From NCBI GenBank assembly GCA_016125225.1, contig WGME01000003.1:868001-932000 (forward strand): 64,000 bases of DNA, in the 5' to 3' direction. Shown in pieces: positions 35,470 to 43,982 of this stretch. This stretch comes from a bacterium. GTDB taxonomy: Bacteria; Planctomycetota; Planctomycetia; Planctomycetales; Planctomycetaceae. Positions within the stretch are counted from its first letter, which is position 1; each line of letters opens with the position of its first letter. Both the position numbers and the translations under genes were made by a program. A model generated the notes under the pieces. The model was not told where the DNA came from, ran no database searches, and saw nothing but the letters and a program-made list of their open reading frames with translations.

Positions 35470-36732
35470 CTATTCCGCATACGGTTTCGCCAACCGGAAC
35501 TGCGGCTTCTTTTCGAGGTAAGCCGTGATGCGGTCGGTGCGTGAGATCGCGACCGGCAGGAAATCGAGCGCCTGCTGCAGCCGTTCATCGGGTTCCGCAC
35601 AACTGAATCGCAGGAATCCGCCGCCAGCTTCCCCGAAGCATTCACCGCCGAGGCACGCGACACCGAACTGGTCATCGGCCCCTTCGAGCAGATACATGGC
35701 CAAGCCGTGACTGGTGATGCCGAGGCGATTGCAGATCGGCTTGACGCTGGGGAAGACGTAGAAGGTGCCGGTTGGGTCGAGCGACTTGAAACCATCGAGC
35801 TTGTTGAGCCCGGCGGTCAGCAGTTCCACCTTGCGACGAAACTTCTGCATCACAGCGTCGCGTTCCGAGGAATCTTTCTCGAGCGCGGCTTTCCCAGCGA
35901 GTTGGACCAACGGCGGCGTGCAGGAGAGTGTCGTGTTGATCATCTTGCCGATGGCTTCGGCGACTTCTTTCCCCGCGACAGCAAAACCCAACCGCCAGCC
36001 ACTCATGCTGTACGACTTGCTGAAGGTGTACGCGGCCACACATTGATCGAGCATGCCCGGTTGAGCCAGCAGCGATTCGTGCTTCCCTTGCCAGATCATG
36101 TGGCAATAGGGTTCGTCGCTGAAGACGGCAATGTCCTTGCCGCGAACCAGGTCGGCAATCTGCTGCATGTCTTCCAGGGTCATCACACCACCGGTCGGGT
36201 TGTGGGGACTATTGAGGAAGATGGCCCGTGGCGAGGGATCTGTCTTCAGGAACTGCTCGATATCTGACAGCAATGGGCGGAAGCCGTGCTGTTGCTTGAG
36301 GGATGCGAAGACCGGGCGGCCGCCGCGCCGCAGAATGTTCGGCACATACGTGGGGAAGTAGGGACTGAAAACGAGCACGCCGTCGCCGGGATTGACGAAG
36401 GCTTCACAGAAGTATTGTTCGAAGACCTTGGCCCCAGGGGCGACGACGATGTTTTCGGCTTTCGCGGGAATGCCGAACTCATCACTCACGAATTTCGCGG
36501 CCGCTTCACGGAACACCGGCAAACCGGGCGACGGGCAATAGTGCGACTGGTTTTCGCGGATGGCGTCGATACCCGTGGACTTGGCCGACGCGGTGCTCTC
36601 GAAGGGGCTGTCGCCGATTTCGAGTTCCACCACATCTTTCCCGGCGGCTTTGAGAGACTTGGCGACCGCCAGCACGCTGAAGGCGGTTTCGACGGTGAGC
36701 GACTTGGCAAATTCACTGAGCGACAACGTCAT
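35470..36732 (-). CDS. PLP-dependent aminotransferase, class I
   Basis: A ~420-residue aspartate-aminotransferase-fold enzyme. The ATG at 36732 (MTLSLSEFAKSL) is chosen; the upstream frame to 36786 is not conserved-looking. Marks include LEIGDSPFESTASAK, SPGLPVFREAAAKFV, LNSPHNPTGGVM, the Asp-Tyr pair SDEPYCHMIW, and the PLP lysine in AAYTFSKSYSMSGWRLGF. The family contains transaminases for many amino acids; no neighbour narrows the substrate. The promoter side faces the gene for the uncharacterised 247-residue protein. Confidence 0.9.
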   Translation of the reverse strand: MTLSLSEFAKSLTVETAFSVLAVAKSLKAAGKDVVELEIGDSPFESTASAKSTGIDAIRENQSHYCPSPGLPVFREAAAKFVSDEFGIPAKAENIVVAPGAKVFEQYFCEAFVNPGDGVLVFSPYFPTYVPNILRRGGRPVFASLKQQHGFRPLLSDIEQFLKTDPSPRAIFLNSPHNPTGGVMTLEDMQQIADLVRGKDIAVFSDEPYCHMIWQGKHESLLAQPGMLDQCVAAYTFSKSYSMSGWRLGFAVAGKEVAEAIGKMINTTLSCTPPLVQLAGKAALEKDSSERDAVMQKFRRKVELLTAGLNKLDGFKSLDPTGTFYVFPSVKPICNRLGITSHGLAMYLLEGADDQFGVACLGGECFGEAGGGFLRFSCAEPDERLQQALDFLPVAISRTDRITAYLEKKPQFRLAKPYAE

Positions 36733-36805
36733 TGCAGTCAATCCTGATGATGATAATCGATGGGAACGGAAGCCCAGGGAAAGCATTCCCTGGGCGTCTG
36801 CGAAA

Positions 36806-37546
36806 TTAACGTGTGGAAATCGCCTGCTGGAGTGGCTTCAAGACTTGCTCGATCACATGCTGCTCCAGCAACTGCTCGCACGACTCCCGCAACTCCAGCA
36901 GCGTTTTTTCGTAGGTGCTGTTTGATTCGAGGCTGCCATATTGCCGGACCGTGAAGTACACGCTGATCTGGTCTTCCGGGAACTCGCCCCGACGGACCTG
37001 ATAGGCGTTCGTGCGGGTCTCGATCAAGAGACGGGCCTGACGGCGACAGGCTTCATCGAGACTGATGGTAATCGTCGGTTCATAACTGAGAATCTGTGAG
37101 CCGGGAATCTCGATCAGGCCTTCCATCGCGGAACTCATGCCGAGGGCTTCAGCCACCAGCGCGTCGTGATTGCCGCGGTAGGTGAAATCGAAGCCGAGCA
37201 TATAATCGAGAGCTTCGCAATCGAGCGGGCTGACGGAGAGCATGAACGGCACCAGATCGAGCACCAGGGCATGTTGCTGGCAGGCGGAGTCAATCGACGA
37301 AGGGTTGATGCCGCCGCTGCAGATCCGCCTTGGTTCTAAAGTCACCCAGCGCTGCTGACCGTGCTCTTTATCTTCTTCCAGCACGAAGTCACCATTGTCG
37401 CGGGTGTAAAAATTCCGCATGGACGGATATTGTTTCTGAATGCGTTCGAAAAACCCCAGCACCGTTTCGCGACCCGCGGGGAGCGCCATTTCGGTGTTGA
37501 GGTTCGTGTTGACGTAGAAATCGTCAGCCAGCGTCGAGTAATCGTG
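36806..37546 (-). CDS. Uncharacterised conserved protein
   Basis: A 246-residue protein with no recognised domain or signal peptide. The ATG at 37546 (MHDYSTLADDFYVN) gives a sensible start; the frame extends to 37597. It shows VTLEPRRICSGGINPSS, FTYRGNHDALVAEALG, a strand-rich middle and a Glu/Leu-rich C-terminal helix. The even codon usage and overall G+C match the neighbours, so it is probably a genuine gene. Its stop lies 74 nt upstream of the aminotransferase start on the same strand, so cotranscription is possible. Confidence 0.65.
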   Translation of the reverse strand, partial: HDYSTLADDFYVNTNLNTEMALPAGRETVLGFFERIQKQYPSMRNFYTRDNGDFVLEEDKEHGQQRWVTLEPRRICSGGINPSSIDSACQQHALVLDLVPFMLSVSPLDCEALDYMLGFDFTYRGNHDALVAEALGMSSAMEGLIEIPGSQILSYEPTITISLDEACRRQARLLIETRTNAYQVRRGEFPEDQISVYFTVRQYGSLESNSTYEKTLLELRESCEQLLEQHVIEQVLKPLQQAISTR

Positions 37547-37629
37547 CATCAGTCCGTCTCTGAAAGTGTCCGCAGCGACATCTTTCGCCGCCTGCAAACC
37601 GCAACCCGTATTCTATAGAGGAGTCTTCC

Positions 37630-38187
37630 ATGACGCAAAGACGTGCATCCGTGGGCAACCACACGCCTCAAGATGTCTCGGCATGGTCACTCTTCGAGAC
37701 CGCCATCGGTTGGGTCGGAATGAAAGGCTTGCACGGCACGGTTCAACGTGTGTTGATGGGGTATCGGAGTGCGGCGGCATTGCGGCAAGCGATTTTGACG
37801 ATCGATCCGCATTTCATCAGTGCCGACTGGTATCCGGAATTACGCGAACGGATCACCAATCATCTAAATGGCGAGTTCGACCATTTTCTGGACGTCAAAG
37901 TCGCTGACCTGTGGTCAACCCCCTTCCAACGCGATGTTGTGCAGACTTTGCGACTTATTCCCGCCGGACAAACGACGAGTTACGGTGATCTCGCTCGGAA
38001 GGTCGGGCGAACCGGCGCGGCCAGGGCGGTGGGTCAGGTGATGGCGACCAACCCGGTGCCGCTGATTGTGCCTTGCCATCGCGTGCTGGGCAGCGGCGGT
38101 CGGTTGGGAGGGTTCTCCGCACCCACTGGGACGGTTCTCAAGCAACAACTGTTGGACTTGGAAGCCGGTTGCCTTGTCAACGCGTGA
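37630..38187 (+). CDS. Methylated-DNA--protein-cysteine methyltransferase
   Basis: Repairs O6-alkylguanine by transferring the alkyl group to its own cysteine. 185 residues, with the active-site motif IVPCHRV (Cys149) and the preceding helix-turn-helix region YGDLARKVGRTGAARAVGQVM, whose Arg serves as the base-flipping residue. The N-terminal ~85 residues match the small Ogt N-terminal domain (methyltransf_1N). It faces the FadL gene, with a perfect hairpin between them. The ada/ogt subfamily cannot be told for certain. Confidence 0.9.
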   Translation: MTQRRASVGNHTPQDVSAWSLFETAIGWVGMKGLHGTVQRVLMGYRSAAALRQAILTIDPHFISADWYPELRERITNHLNGEFDHFLDVKVADLWSTPFQRDVVQTLRLIPAGQTTSYGDLARKVGRTGAARAVGQVMATNPVPLIVPCHRVLGSGGRLGGFSAPTGTVLKQQLLDLEAGCLVNA

Positions 38188-38202
38188 ACGGGATCGTTGT
38201 TC

Positions 38203-38238
38203 ATTTAGCCCTCGGTTGCTTGCAACCGAGGGCTAAAT
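38203..38238. terminator. Bidirectional hairpin between convergent MGMT and FadL genes
   Basis: A perfect 17-bp inverted repeat (38203-38219 and 38222-38238) separated by 2 nt, arm ATTTAGCCCTCGGTTGC. It begins 15 nt from the MGMT stop and ends 7 nt from the FadL-like stop. The TTAGCC...GGCTAA ends make it a shortened relative of the 90-nt palindromic element. Confidence 0.8.
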
Positions 38239-38245
38239 GGGCGGA

Positions 38246-39508
38246 TCAATACCGATAAATCGCACTCGCACCGAGGGCATGGATAAATGCCTGGTCAGTG
38301 CTGTTATCGAAGTCACCGCCCAGAATGTCGCTAGTTCCGACACTCACCTTCGGCGACCAGAGGAACATGTACGAGGCATCGAGTTCCCAGTTTCGCCATT
38401 TGAAGCCGTAACCCAACGAGACCGCGTGCTCGAAGATGCCCTGGATGTAGGGTGTCTGTGTTCCAGCGGGAATCGGATTGCGGTGGTAGACATAGCCCGT
38501 TCGCACGATATGGCCGTTGGAGAGGATTTGTTCGTAGCCCAGTTTTACAGAGACGGTATCCCGCCAGTGCAGGGGCAACTCCTCGGTGATGTTCGGGAAC
38601 AGCAAGCGGTCGGCATCGGTCAGTGTGATGCCCAATTCATCGAACGCAGCTGACCAGTTATACCACACGATATCCGACGAGATGATCCGATGCGGACAGA
38701 GTTCGTGCCGGACACCAAAGCCCAGCGTTCGCGGCCAGGTCATTTTCATGTGGGTGTCGTAACGCGCCTGGCCCAACCCGGGGATATCGACCAGCGTGTT
38801 GCCTTCCAGATCGAAGCGGCTTTCACTTTGATACGTGACCCCCACCGTTGTCACTTCGGTCAATTTGTATTGCAGCCCCAAAGAGTAAATGGGCGTGGCT
38901 CCGGTGGCTTGCAGATCGATGCGGGTTGGCACGCCATTCAGAAGGGGAAAATTGGTGTTCTGTAAGTAGTAGGGGCCTTCCAGTTCTTCATGGCTGATGG
39001 CCATGCCGAACGTGCCCCCGATCGACAGCCGATCGGTCACCTTATAGGCAGCACCCGGCATGATCTTGATCAGCGAGCCGAACGACTTGTAGGTCTGCTC
39101 GCCGCCATAGGGGAACTGGCCCTGCATCTCCCACGATTCCGAGAAGCCAGCAGGAGCATAGATGCCGATGCCGTAGGCGAAGCGTTCATCTTCCGACTTC
39201 CGCACAAGACCCATGGACGGCAATGGAGTAATCCCGAAGTCGGATACCGAGGGGTTATCGGGATCGGAATAGCGGAAGTCCATGAAGAGAACATTGCCGC
39301 CGACATCGAACAGCCCGTCGCCCGAAACAAAGGCGGCAGCGGCCGGGTTATCGAAGAAGAGGGCCCCGTTATCGGCATGGGCAATGTTGGTGCCGCCGCG
39401 TCCCAGCGACCGGGGAGACAATCCATTCAAATGGATGCCATCAGCCGCGGCGAAGTCTCCCAGCACGACGCAAACGATTCCCGTGAAAATCGCGGTCCAG
39501 CGCTGCAT
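38246..39508 (-). CDS. Outer-membrane protein, OmpP1/FadL/TodX family
   Basis: A 420-residue outer-membrane beta barrel thought to pass hydrophobic compounds. The ATG at 39508 starts a signal peptide (MQRWTAIFTGIVCVVLGDFAAADG). The FadL plug region is recognisable: GLSPRSLGRGGTNIAHADNGALFFDNPAAAAF, which has the family's NPA motif. Alternating hydrophobic strands continue to an aromatic-residue C-terminus. The codons upstream to 39637 do not resemble the family. Likely ligands are fatty acids or aromatics, not determinable here. Confidence 0.88.
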   Translation of the reverse strand: MQRWTAIFTGIVCVVLGDFAAADGIHLNGLSPRSLGRGGTNIAHADNGALFFDNPAAAAFVSGDGLFDVGGNVLFMDFRYSDPDNPSVSDFGITPLPSMGLVRKSEDERFAYGIGIYAPAGFSESWEMQGQFPYGGEQTYKSFGSLIKIMPGAAYKVTDRLSIGGTFGMAISHEELEGPYYLQNTNFPLLNGVPTRIDLQATGATPIYSLGLQYKLTEVTTVGVTYQSESRFDLEGNTLVDIPGLGQARYDTHMKMTWPRTLGFGVRHELCPHRIISSDIVWYNWSAAFDELGITLTDADRLLFPNITEELPLHWRDTVSVKLGYEQILSNGHIVRTGYVYHRNPIPAGTQTPYIQGIFEHAVSLGYGFKWRNWELDASYMFLWSPKVSVGTSDILGGDFDNSTDQAFIHALGASAIYRY

Positions 39509-39739
39509 GACACCCACCTTGGCAATAAGACATGACCGCCGCGCGCATCCCGAGCGGGGCGTCTCCACTCCTTCGTGAAGTGGTGACAAAAGACTGTAGC
39601 TGTATCCTGCACGCTGGAAGGTTCCGATGCAGATCATGCCAGTCGGGCAATCGCGGCAGACTTTAACGCTGCGCGAAGAAGTGAAACACCTGCTGTCGGT
39701 TACCGAGCAGGTGTTCCAATACTTTCGTCTCTTTGATCT

Positions 39740-40813
39740 CTATTTGCCGACACCCGCCAGAGAGGTTTCTTCCATCGGATCGGCTTTCAGACGTTCGCCG
39801 TCGAAGACAGACGCTGTATTTTCAAAGCGTTGTCGAATGAGTTGGAAGTCGTCGGTCAGTTGCAGGAAGGCATCGACAACGACCGGGTCAAAGTGAGCGC
39901 CGCGACCTTCCACGATCATGTTCGTAGCGGTCTCGTGACTGAAGGCAGGCTTGTAGACACGTTTGCTGGTGAGGGCATCATACACGTCGGCCAATGCGGT
40001 GATCCGCCCCGACAAGGGAATGTTGGAGCCAACCAGATGGTGCGGATAGCCTGTACCATCGAACCGTTCATGATGTGTCAATGCAATATCACGGGCCATC
40101 GACAGGAACCCGGCCTGCGGATTCATTTCGGCAACTGCCGCCAGGGTTTGTGCCCCAATCAGCGTATGCTGCTGCATGATGCTGAACTCTTCCGGTGTTA
40201 GTTTTCCCGGTTTGAGCAGCACTTGGTCGGGAATACCAACTTTGCCGATGTCATGCAAAGGCGATGTCAGATAGAGCAGTTCGACAAAGTCGCCATCGAT
40301 CTGATCGGCGTAGGGGCCGCTGCGTGACAATTCTGCTCCCAGTAGGCGGCAGTATTCCCGAATGCGTTCGAGATGGGCCCCGGTTTCGGTGTCACGTGAT
40401 TCCGCCAGCTTGGCGAGGGCAAAGATGATCAGGTCGCGGCTCTGCATCGACAGAATGCGTTGACCCACCGCCAGACGGACCCGGAGTTCCTGGGGATAGA
40501 ACGGCTTGGTGAGAAAATCGTCGGCCCCGGCATCGAGCCCCTGGACAACGTTATTCACACCGGAATGCGATGTCAGCAGAATGAAATACGTATAGCTGCA
40601 ACCACGGCGTTTCCGCACGCGACGGCAGAGTTCCAGGCCATTCAAACCGGGCATTTCCCAGTCAGAGATGACCAGTTGGAATTTGCCGGAGCGAATCAGC
40701 CGTAATGCTTCCAAGCCATCGACAGCCACTGTGACCTGGTAGCCAAATTCCTCCAAGGCCGCAGTAAGCAGATCGACGGTGACATCATCGTCTTCAGCGA
40801 CGAGAACATGCAT
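39740..40813 (-). CDS. Response regulator with HD-GYP phosphodiesterase domain
   Basis: A ~357-residue regulator that likely degrades cyclic-di-GMP upon phosphorylation. The REC domain covers residues 1-120, with acidic pocket EDDD near 7-10 and phospho-acceptor Asp51 in VISDWEMPG. The HD-GYP domain has HDIGKVGIPD (His187, Asp188) and the signature HHERFDGTGYP at 247-257. Both catalytic motifs are intact. The ATG at 40813 (MHVLVAEDD) is chosen over 40837. It follows an HPt gene after a 57-nt gap, so phosphate may come from an unlinked kinase through that HPt. Confidence 0.93.
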   Translation of the reverse strand: MHVLVAEDDDVTVDLLTAALEEFGYQVTVAVDGLEALRLIRSGKFQLVISDWEMPGLNGLELCRRVRKRRGCSYTYFILLTSHSGVNNVVQGLDAGADDFLTKPFYPQELRVRLAVGQRILSMQSRDLIIFALAKLAESRDTETGAHLERIREYCRLLGAELSRSGPYADQIDGDFVELLYLTSPLHDIGKVGIPDQVLLKPGKLTPEEFSIMQQHTLIGAQTLAAVAEMNPQAGFLSMARDIALTHHERFDGTGYPHHLVGSNIPLSGRITALADVYDALTSKRVYKPAFSHETATNMIVEGRGAHFDPVVVDAFLQLTDDFQLIRQRFENTASVFDGERLKADPMEETSLAGVGK

Positions 40814-40870
40814 AGTGGTCAAAACTCCTCCTGCCACAACGCGACCGACGAAACCTGTCGACGGTAAAAG

Positions 40871-41230
40871 TTACGACAATTGAATCTGCTTGATAGCTTC
40901 GACAAAACGTTCCTGCTCTCGCAGTAACCCGTGCATCACAATGCCGTACTGATCTTCGAGTCCCAACTGGATTGCCGATTCCAGGGCGTGAGCCTGTTCC
41001 TGCAAACTATGAGCAGCCACATTGGCTGCGGCCCCCTTCAAACGATGCGCAACTTCACGTGCCACGGCATAGTTCTCGCTGTTGAGGGCCGCCGAAATGC
41101 GGTCGAGATCTCCAGCCAGTTGCACTTCGAACTTCTTCAGGACTCGCGTGACCAACTCGGGTTTGCCGAGGCAGCGATTCATCAGGTCCCAAAGATCGAA
41201 CACAACCGATTCATGCTGCACAAGTGCCAT
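40871..41230 (-). CDS. Histidine phosphotransfer (HPt) protein
   Basis: A 119-residue single HPt domain. The phosphorylatable His62 lies in VAHRLKGAAANV, in the classic HxLKGxAxx context, with helical regions on both sides. It is placed directly upstream of the REC-HD-GYP gene on the same strand, which makes that regulator its most likely partner. No sensor histidine kinase is encoded in the window. Confidence 0.88.
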   Translation of the reverse strand: MALVQHESVVFDLWDLMNRCLGKPELVTRVLKKFEVQLAGDLDRISAALNSENYAVAREVAHRLKGAAANVAAHSLQEQAHALESAIQLGLEDQYGIVMHGLLREQERFVEAIKQIQLS

Positions 41231-41691
41231 GGTGAACTCCTAATTGTCCAAGGCGATGCACTGGCCCAGGTGACACATCCAAGTGTTCTCGAAGATGATT
41301 TCACTGATTTCCTGTGTTTAACCTATGTCTCACTGGAACCGTGTCAAAAAGGATTCAGCCACTGAGGAAAATCCTCGTCGAACCTTCGGAACACCGAACG
41401 GATCGAGAAGCTTATGCCCGACCTTTAGTGTGGCGAATAAACACCCCGGATCAGTTCAACCGTCATGATTGCTACCAAGGGCATCGGCGCCATCGTGAGA
41501 ATCGTTGGCACCGTTACAATTCATCCCATTACATCGATTCAGGCATATGCCTGAGATTCCAGGATGTCCAGTCGTTGATTCCGGGTATTTTCCATGAACT
41601 CTGCCGCCATTTCGATTTTCTTCGCAGCGTAAAACTGTCACGATCACACAATTCCTCACAAGCAACATCTGGCCGATTGGGATTTTTATTG
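41231..41691. other. 461-nt intergenic region with a 16-bp palindrome
   Basis: Between the HPt gene and the divergent secreted-protein gene. The frame open from 41314 to the downstream ATG contains residues with no signal-peptide or family character and is considered noncoding. One perfect palindrome, TCAGGCATATGCCTGA (41539-41554), is a possible dimeric regulator site. Nothing else was recognised. Confidence 0.4.
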
Positions 41692-43149
41692 ATGTCTAAG
41701 ACTGTTTTCTCTGTCCGTGGTTTTGTGACCGTGGCTGCCTGCTGTCTGGTCTGTAGCGCGAGTTTTGCCGGAGACGCGCTCTCCTGGTTACCGCGCGATG
41801 TCAATGCCGTGCTGCGGATGGACATCGCGGGGCTGTATGCGTCTCCGCTGTCCCATAAGGAAGAGTGGGCGACCAAGGCACGCGAGTCGTTTCAACAGCA
41901 CGAGGCCATCGTGCCGCCGGGCATTGATGAACTGATTTGCGTGGCCGACCTGGACTACACCAACGGGCTGCGTCCGTTGAAGGAATACGCCATTGCCCGT
42001 CCCCGCACCGGTCTGACGTTGCCGGCCATGTCGGCTCTGATGAACGTGGACCTCTCTCAGTTCCAGGACCATTCTGCCGTCACGTCACCGCGTGGAACTT
42101 TTGTCGTGGCAGCCGAGCCGGCCGTCTGGTTGGCTGTGCCTCAAGGGGGACGACAAACGGCGGCACGCTGGCTGGCGTCTCATGGGCAAAGCGATAGTGG
42201 ATTGGACCGTTTGAAGACCGCAGTGGCGGCAGCCGCCGATGCCGGGCAAATCAACCTCGTGCTTGATCTGGCGGGGGCAGTTGATACTGCGGCGGTGGCC
42301 AGCTTTCTCGAACAGCAGGATTGGAAACTCAACTCGGAACAACGGCAGCAAATCGCCAAGCTGCTGAGCACGGCCGATCTGTTATCGGTGAATGTGACGG
42401 TCGCGGAGACCATTCAGGGACGTTGCACGGTGACATTCACCGGCGATGCTCAGCCCTTAGCGGCTGTGGCCCCAGAGTTCGCCGCAGCGATCCTGCAAAG
42501 TTATGGTGCGTCAAGCGTGGTCGATGAACATTGGAAGTGGACCGTCAGCAGTCATGCCTTGGAGGGAACAGGGCCGCTGACCCTGCCGCAGGTGCGGCGA
42601 CTCTTGAGCCTTGTGCACAACCCGGTGGTGGAGTTTTCCACGGCCGAACCCATGGATTCCGCTGCTGCAGCCCCGCCGGTTCCCGATGTCGTAGGAGCAA
42701 CTCAAAAGTATGTGAAATCGGTCCGCACGATTCTGGATGACCTGCAGGAGACGCTGCGACACACTCGCGACAACCATGCCTTATGGTATGAACGCTCAGG
42801 CCGGAAAATTGACGATCTGCCGATGGTCAGTGTTGATCCCGACGCGTTGGAGTTCGGCGGGAAAGTGTCGAGTTCCCTGCGCTATCAAGGCCAGGTGGAA
42901 CGGACAATGAATGTCCGGGCGGGGACCGCGAAATCGCAGTCTCGAGCCGGTAACAGTTATTACTATGGGTCGACCGGCCCCTATGGTGGCTGGGTCACTC
43001 AGACGCGGGCCAATGTCGACCCCGGCACCATCGACAAAGCCGCGAACCAGCAGTCGCAGGAGGTCCGGTTTTCGGAGTGGAAGCAGATTGAAGACGGTTT
43101 CGCCACACTAAAACGCGAGCTGTCCGCGAAACTGATGGCGGCATTCTAA
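41692..43149 (+). CDS. Secreted protein of unknown function
   Basis: A 485-residue exported protein. The ATG at 41692 starts a signal peptide (MSKTVFSVRGFVTVAACCLVCSASFAG, given here as two parts: start MSKTVF, cleavage after about SFAG). The N-terminal part contains DALSWLPRDVNAVLRMDIAG, followed by several mixed alpha/beta repeats and long helices (LDDLQETLRHTRDNHALWY). Near the end is a Tyr/Gly-rich stretch (YYYGSTGPYGGW). No known family was recognised; DUF-type proteins with a similar opening (evaluation of resources, often with LPxDxxAV) are common in planctomycetes. Confidence 0.7.
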   Translation: MSKTVFSVRGFVTVAACCLVCSASFAGDALSWLPRDVNAVLRMDIAGLYASPLSHKEEWATKARESFQQHEAIVPPGIDELICVADLDYTNGLRPLKEYAIARPRTGLTLPAMSALMNVDLSQFQDHSAVTSPRGTFVVAAEPAVWLAVPQGGRQTAARWLASHGQSDSGLDRLKTAVAAAADAGQINLVLDLAGAVDTAAVASFLEQQDWKLNSEQRQQIAKLLSTADLLSVNVTVAETIQGRCTVTFTGDAQPLAAVAPEFAAAILQSYGASSVVDEHWKWTVSSHALEGTGPLTLPQVRRLLSLVHNPVVEFSTAEPMDSAAAAPPVPDVVGATQKYVKSVRTILDDLQETLRHTRDNHALWYERSGRKIDDLPMVSVDPDALEFGGKVSSSLRYQGQVERTMNVRAGTAKSQSRAGNSYYYGSTGPYGGWVTQTRANVDPGTIDKAANQQSQEVRFSEWKQIEDGFATLKRELSAKLMAAF

Positions 43150-43231
43150 TTGCCCAGGTCGTCGAGTATTCTAATCCCATCTGACCTGTTCTGGTCGTAA
43201 CTCAGATTCTCATCCTGGAAGGAACTTCGGT

Positions 43232-43864
43232 ATGGCTTGGGCGAAATGGTGGGGCATGGCATGTCTGGCAGTTTGCAGCGCGGGTTTCGTGTCCGCCGCG
43301 GAGGAACCCGGTTTCAAACGGCTCGATAACGGCCAGAACTTTGAAGGCTGGAAGATCAACGAAAGCCCCGATAGCTGGTCGGTCAAAGACGGCGCGTTCG
43401 TGGCCCATGGCCCGCGCAGCCACCTATTCTATGTCGGTGACGATCAGCCGTTCGTCAACTTTGAACTCAAAGTCGACGTGATGACCGAAGACAACAGCAA
43501 CGGCGGCATCTACTTCCACACCAAGTATCAACCCGATGGCTGGCCGAAGTACGGTTTTGAAGCCCAGGTTAACAACAGCTACCACAGCGATCCCCGCAAG
43601 ACTGGCAGCCTGTATCAGGTGGTCGATGTCCATGAACCGGCGGCCAAAGACCACGAGTGGTACACCGAGCACGTCATCGTTCAGGGCAAGCACGTCATGA
43701 TCAAAATCAACGACAAGATTGTCGTCGATTATCACGAACCAAAGGGGGCACAACCGGGCGACGACTTCACCCGCGTGCTCGATCAGGGAACCTTTGCCCT
43801 GCAGGCGCACGACCCCGGCAGCACCGTGCACTTCAAGAATATCCGCGTGAAGCGGCTCGACTAA
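43232..43864 (+). CDS. Secreted DUF1080 protein
   Basis: A 210-residue exported single-domain DUF1080 protein. Signal peptide MAWAKWWGMACLAVCSAGFV to about SAAEE, then LDNGQNFEGWKINESPDSWSVKDGAFVAHGPRSHLFY (given in segments: NGQNFEGWKI and WSVKDGAFVAHG), NSNGGIYFHTKYQ and a C-terminal HFKNIRVKRL strand, all typical. Likely acts on oligosaccharides outside the cytoplasm; a role in 3-keto-glycoside cleavage is known only for some members. A strong bidirectional terminator separates it from a second DUF1080 gene. Confidence 0.88.
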   Translation: MAWAKWWGMACLAVCSAGFVSAAEEPGFKRLDNGQNFEGWKINESPDSWSVKDGAFVAHGPRSHLFYVGDDQPFVNFELKVDVMTEDNSNGGIYFHTKYQPDGWPKYGFEAQVNNSYHSDPRKTGSLYQVVDVHEPAAKDHEWYTEHVIVQGKHVMIKINDKIVVDYHEPKGAQPGDDFTRVLDQGTFALQAHDPGSTVHFKNIRVKRLD

Positions 43865-43901
43865 TTGGGTCGATGTAAATTGCCATCAGCATCGGCGTAA
43901 C

Positions 43902-43944
43902 AAAAAAGACACCGGGGAACTCAGGGTTCTCTGGTGTCTTTTTT
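43902..43944. terminator. Bidirectional intrinsic terminator
   Basis: AAAAAAGACACC (43902-43913) pairs with GGTGTCTTTTTT (43933-43944) around a loop with further pairing. The A-rich and T-rich ends suit both convergent DUF1080 genes (stops at 43864 and 43983). Confidence 0.9.
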
Positions 43945-43982
43945 CGTCTCTTCCGCATGCGGTGTCAGCTTCCGTTCATCCG

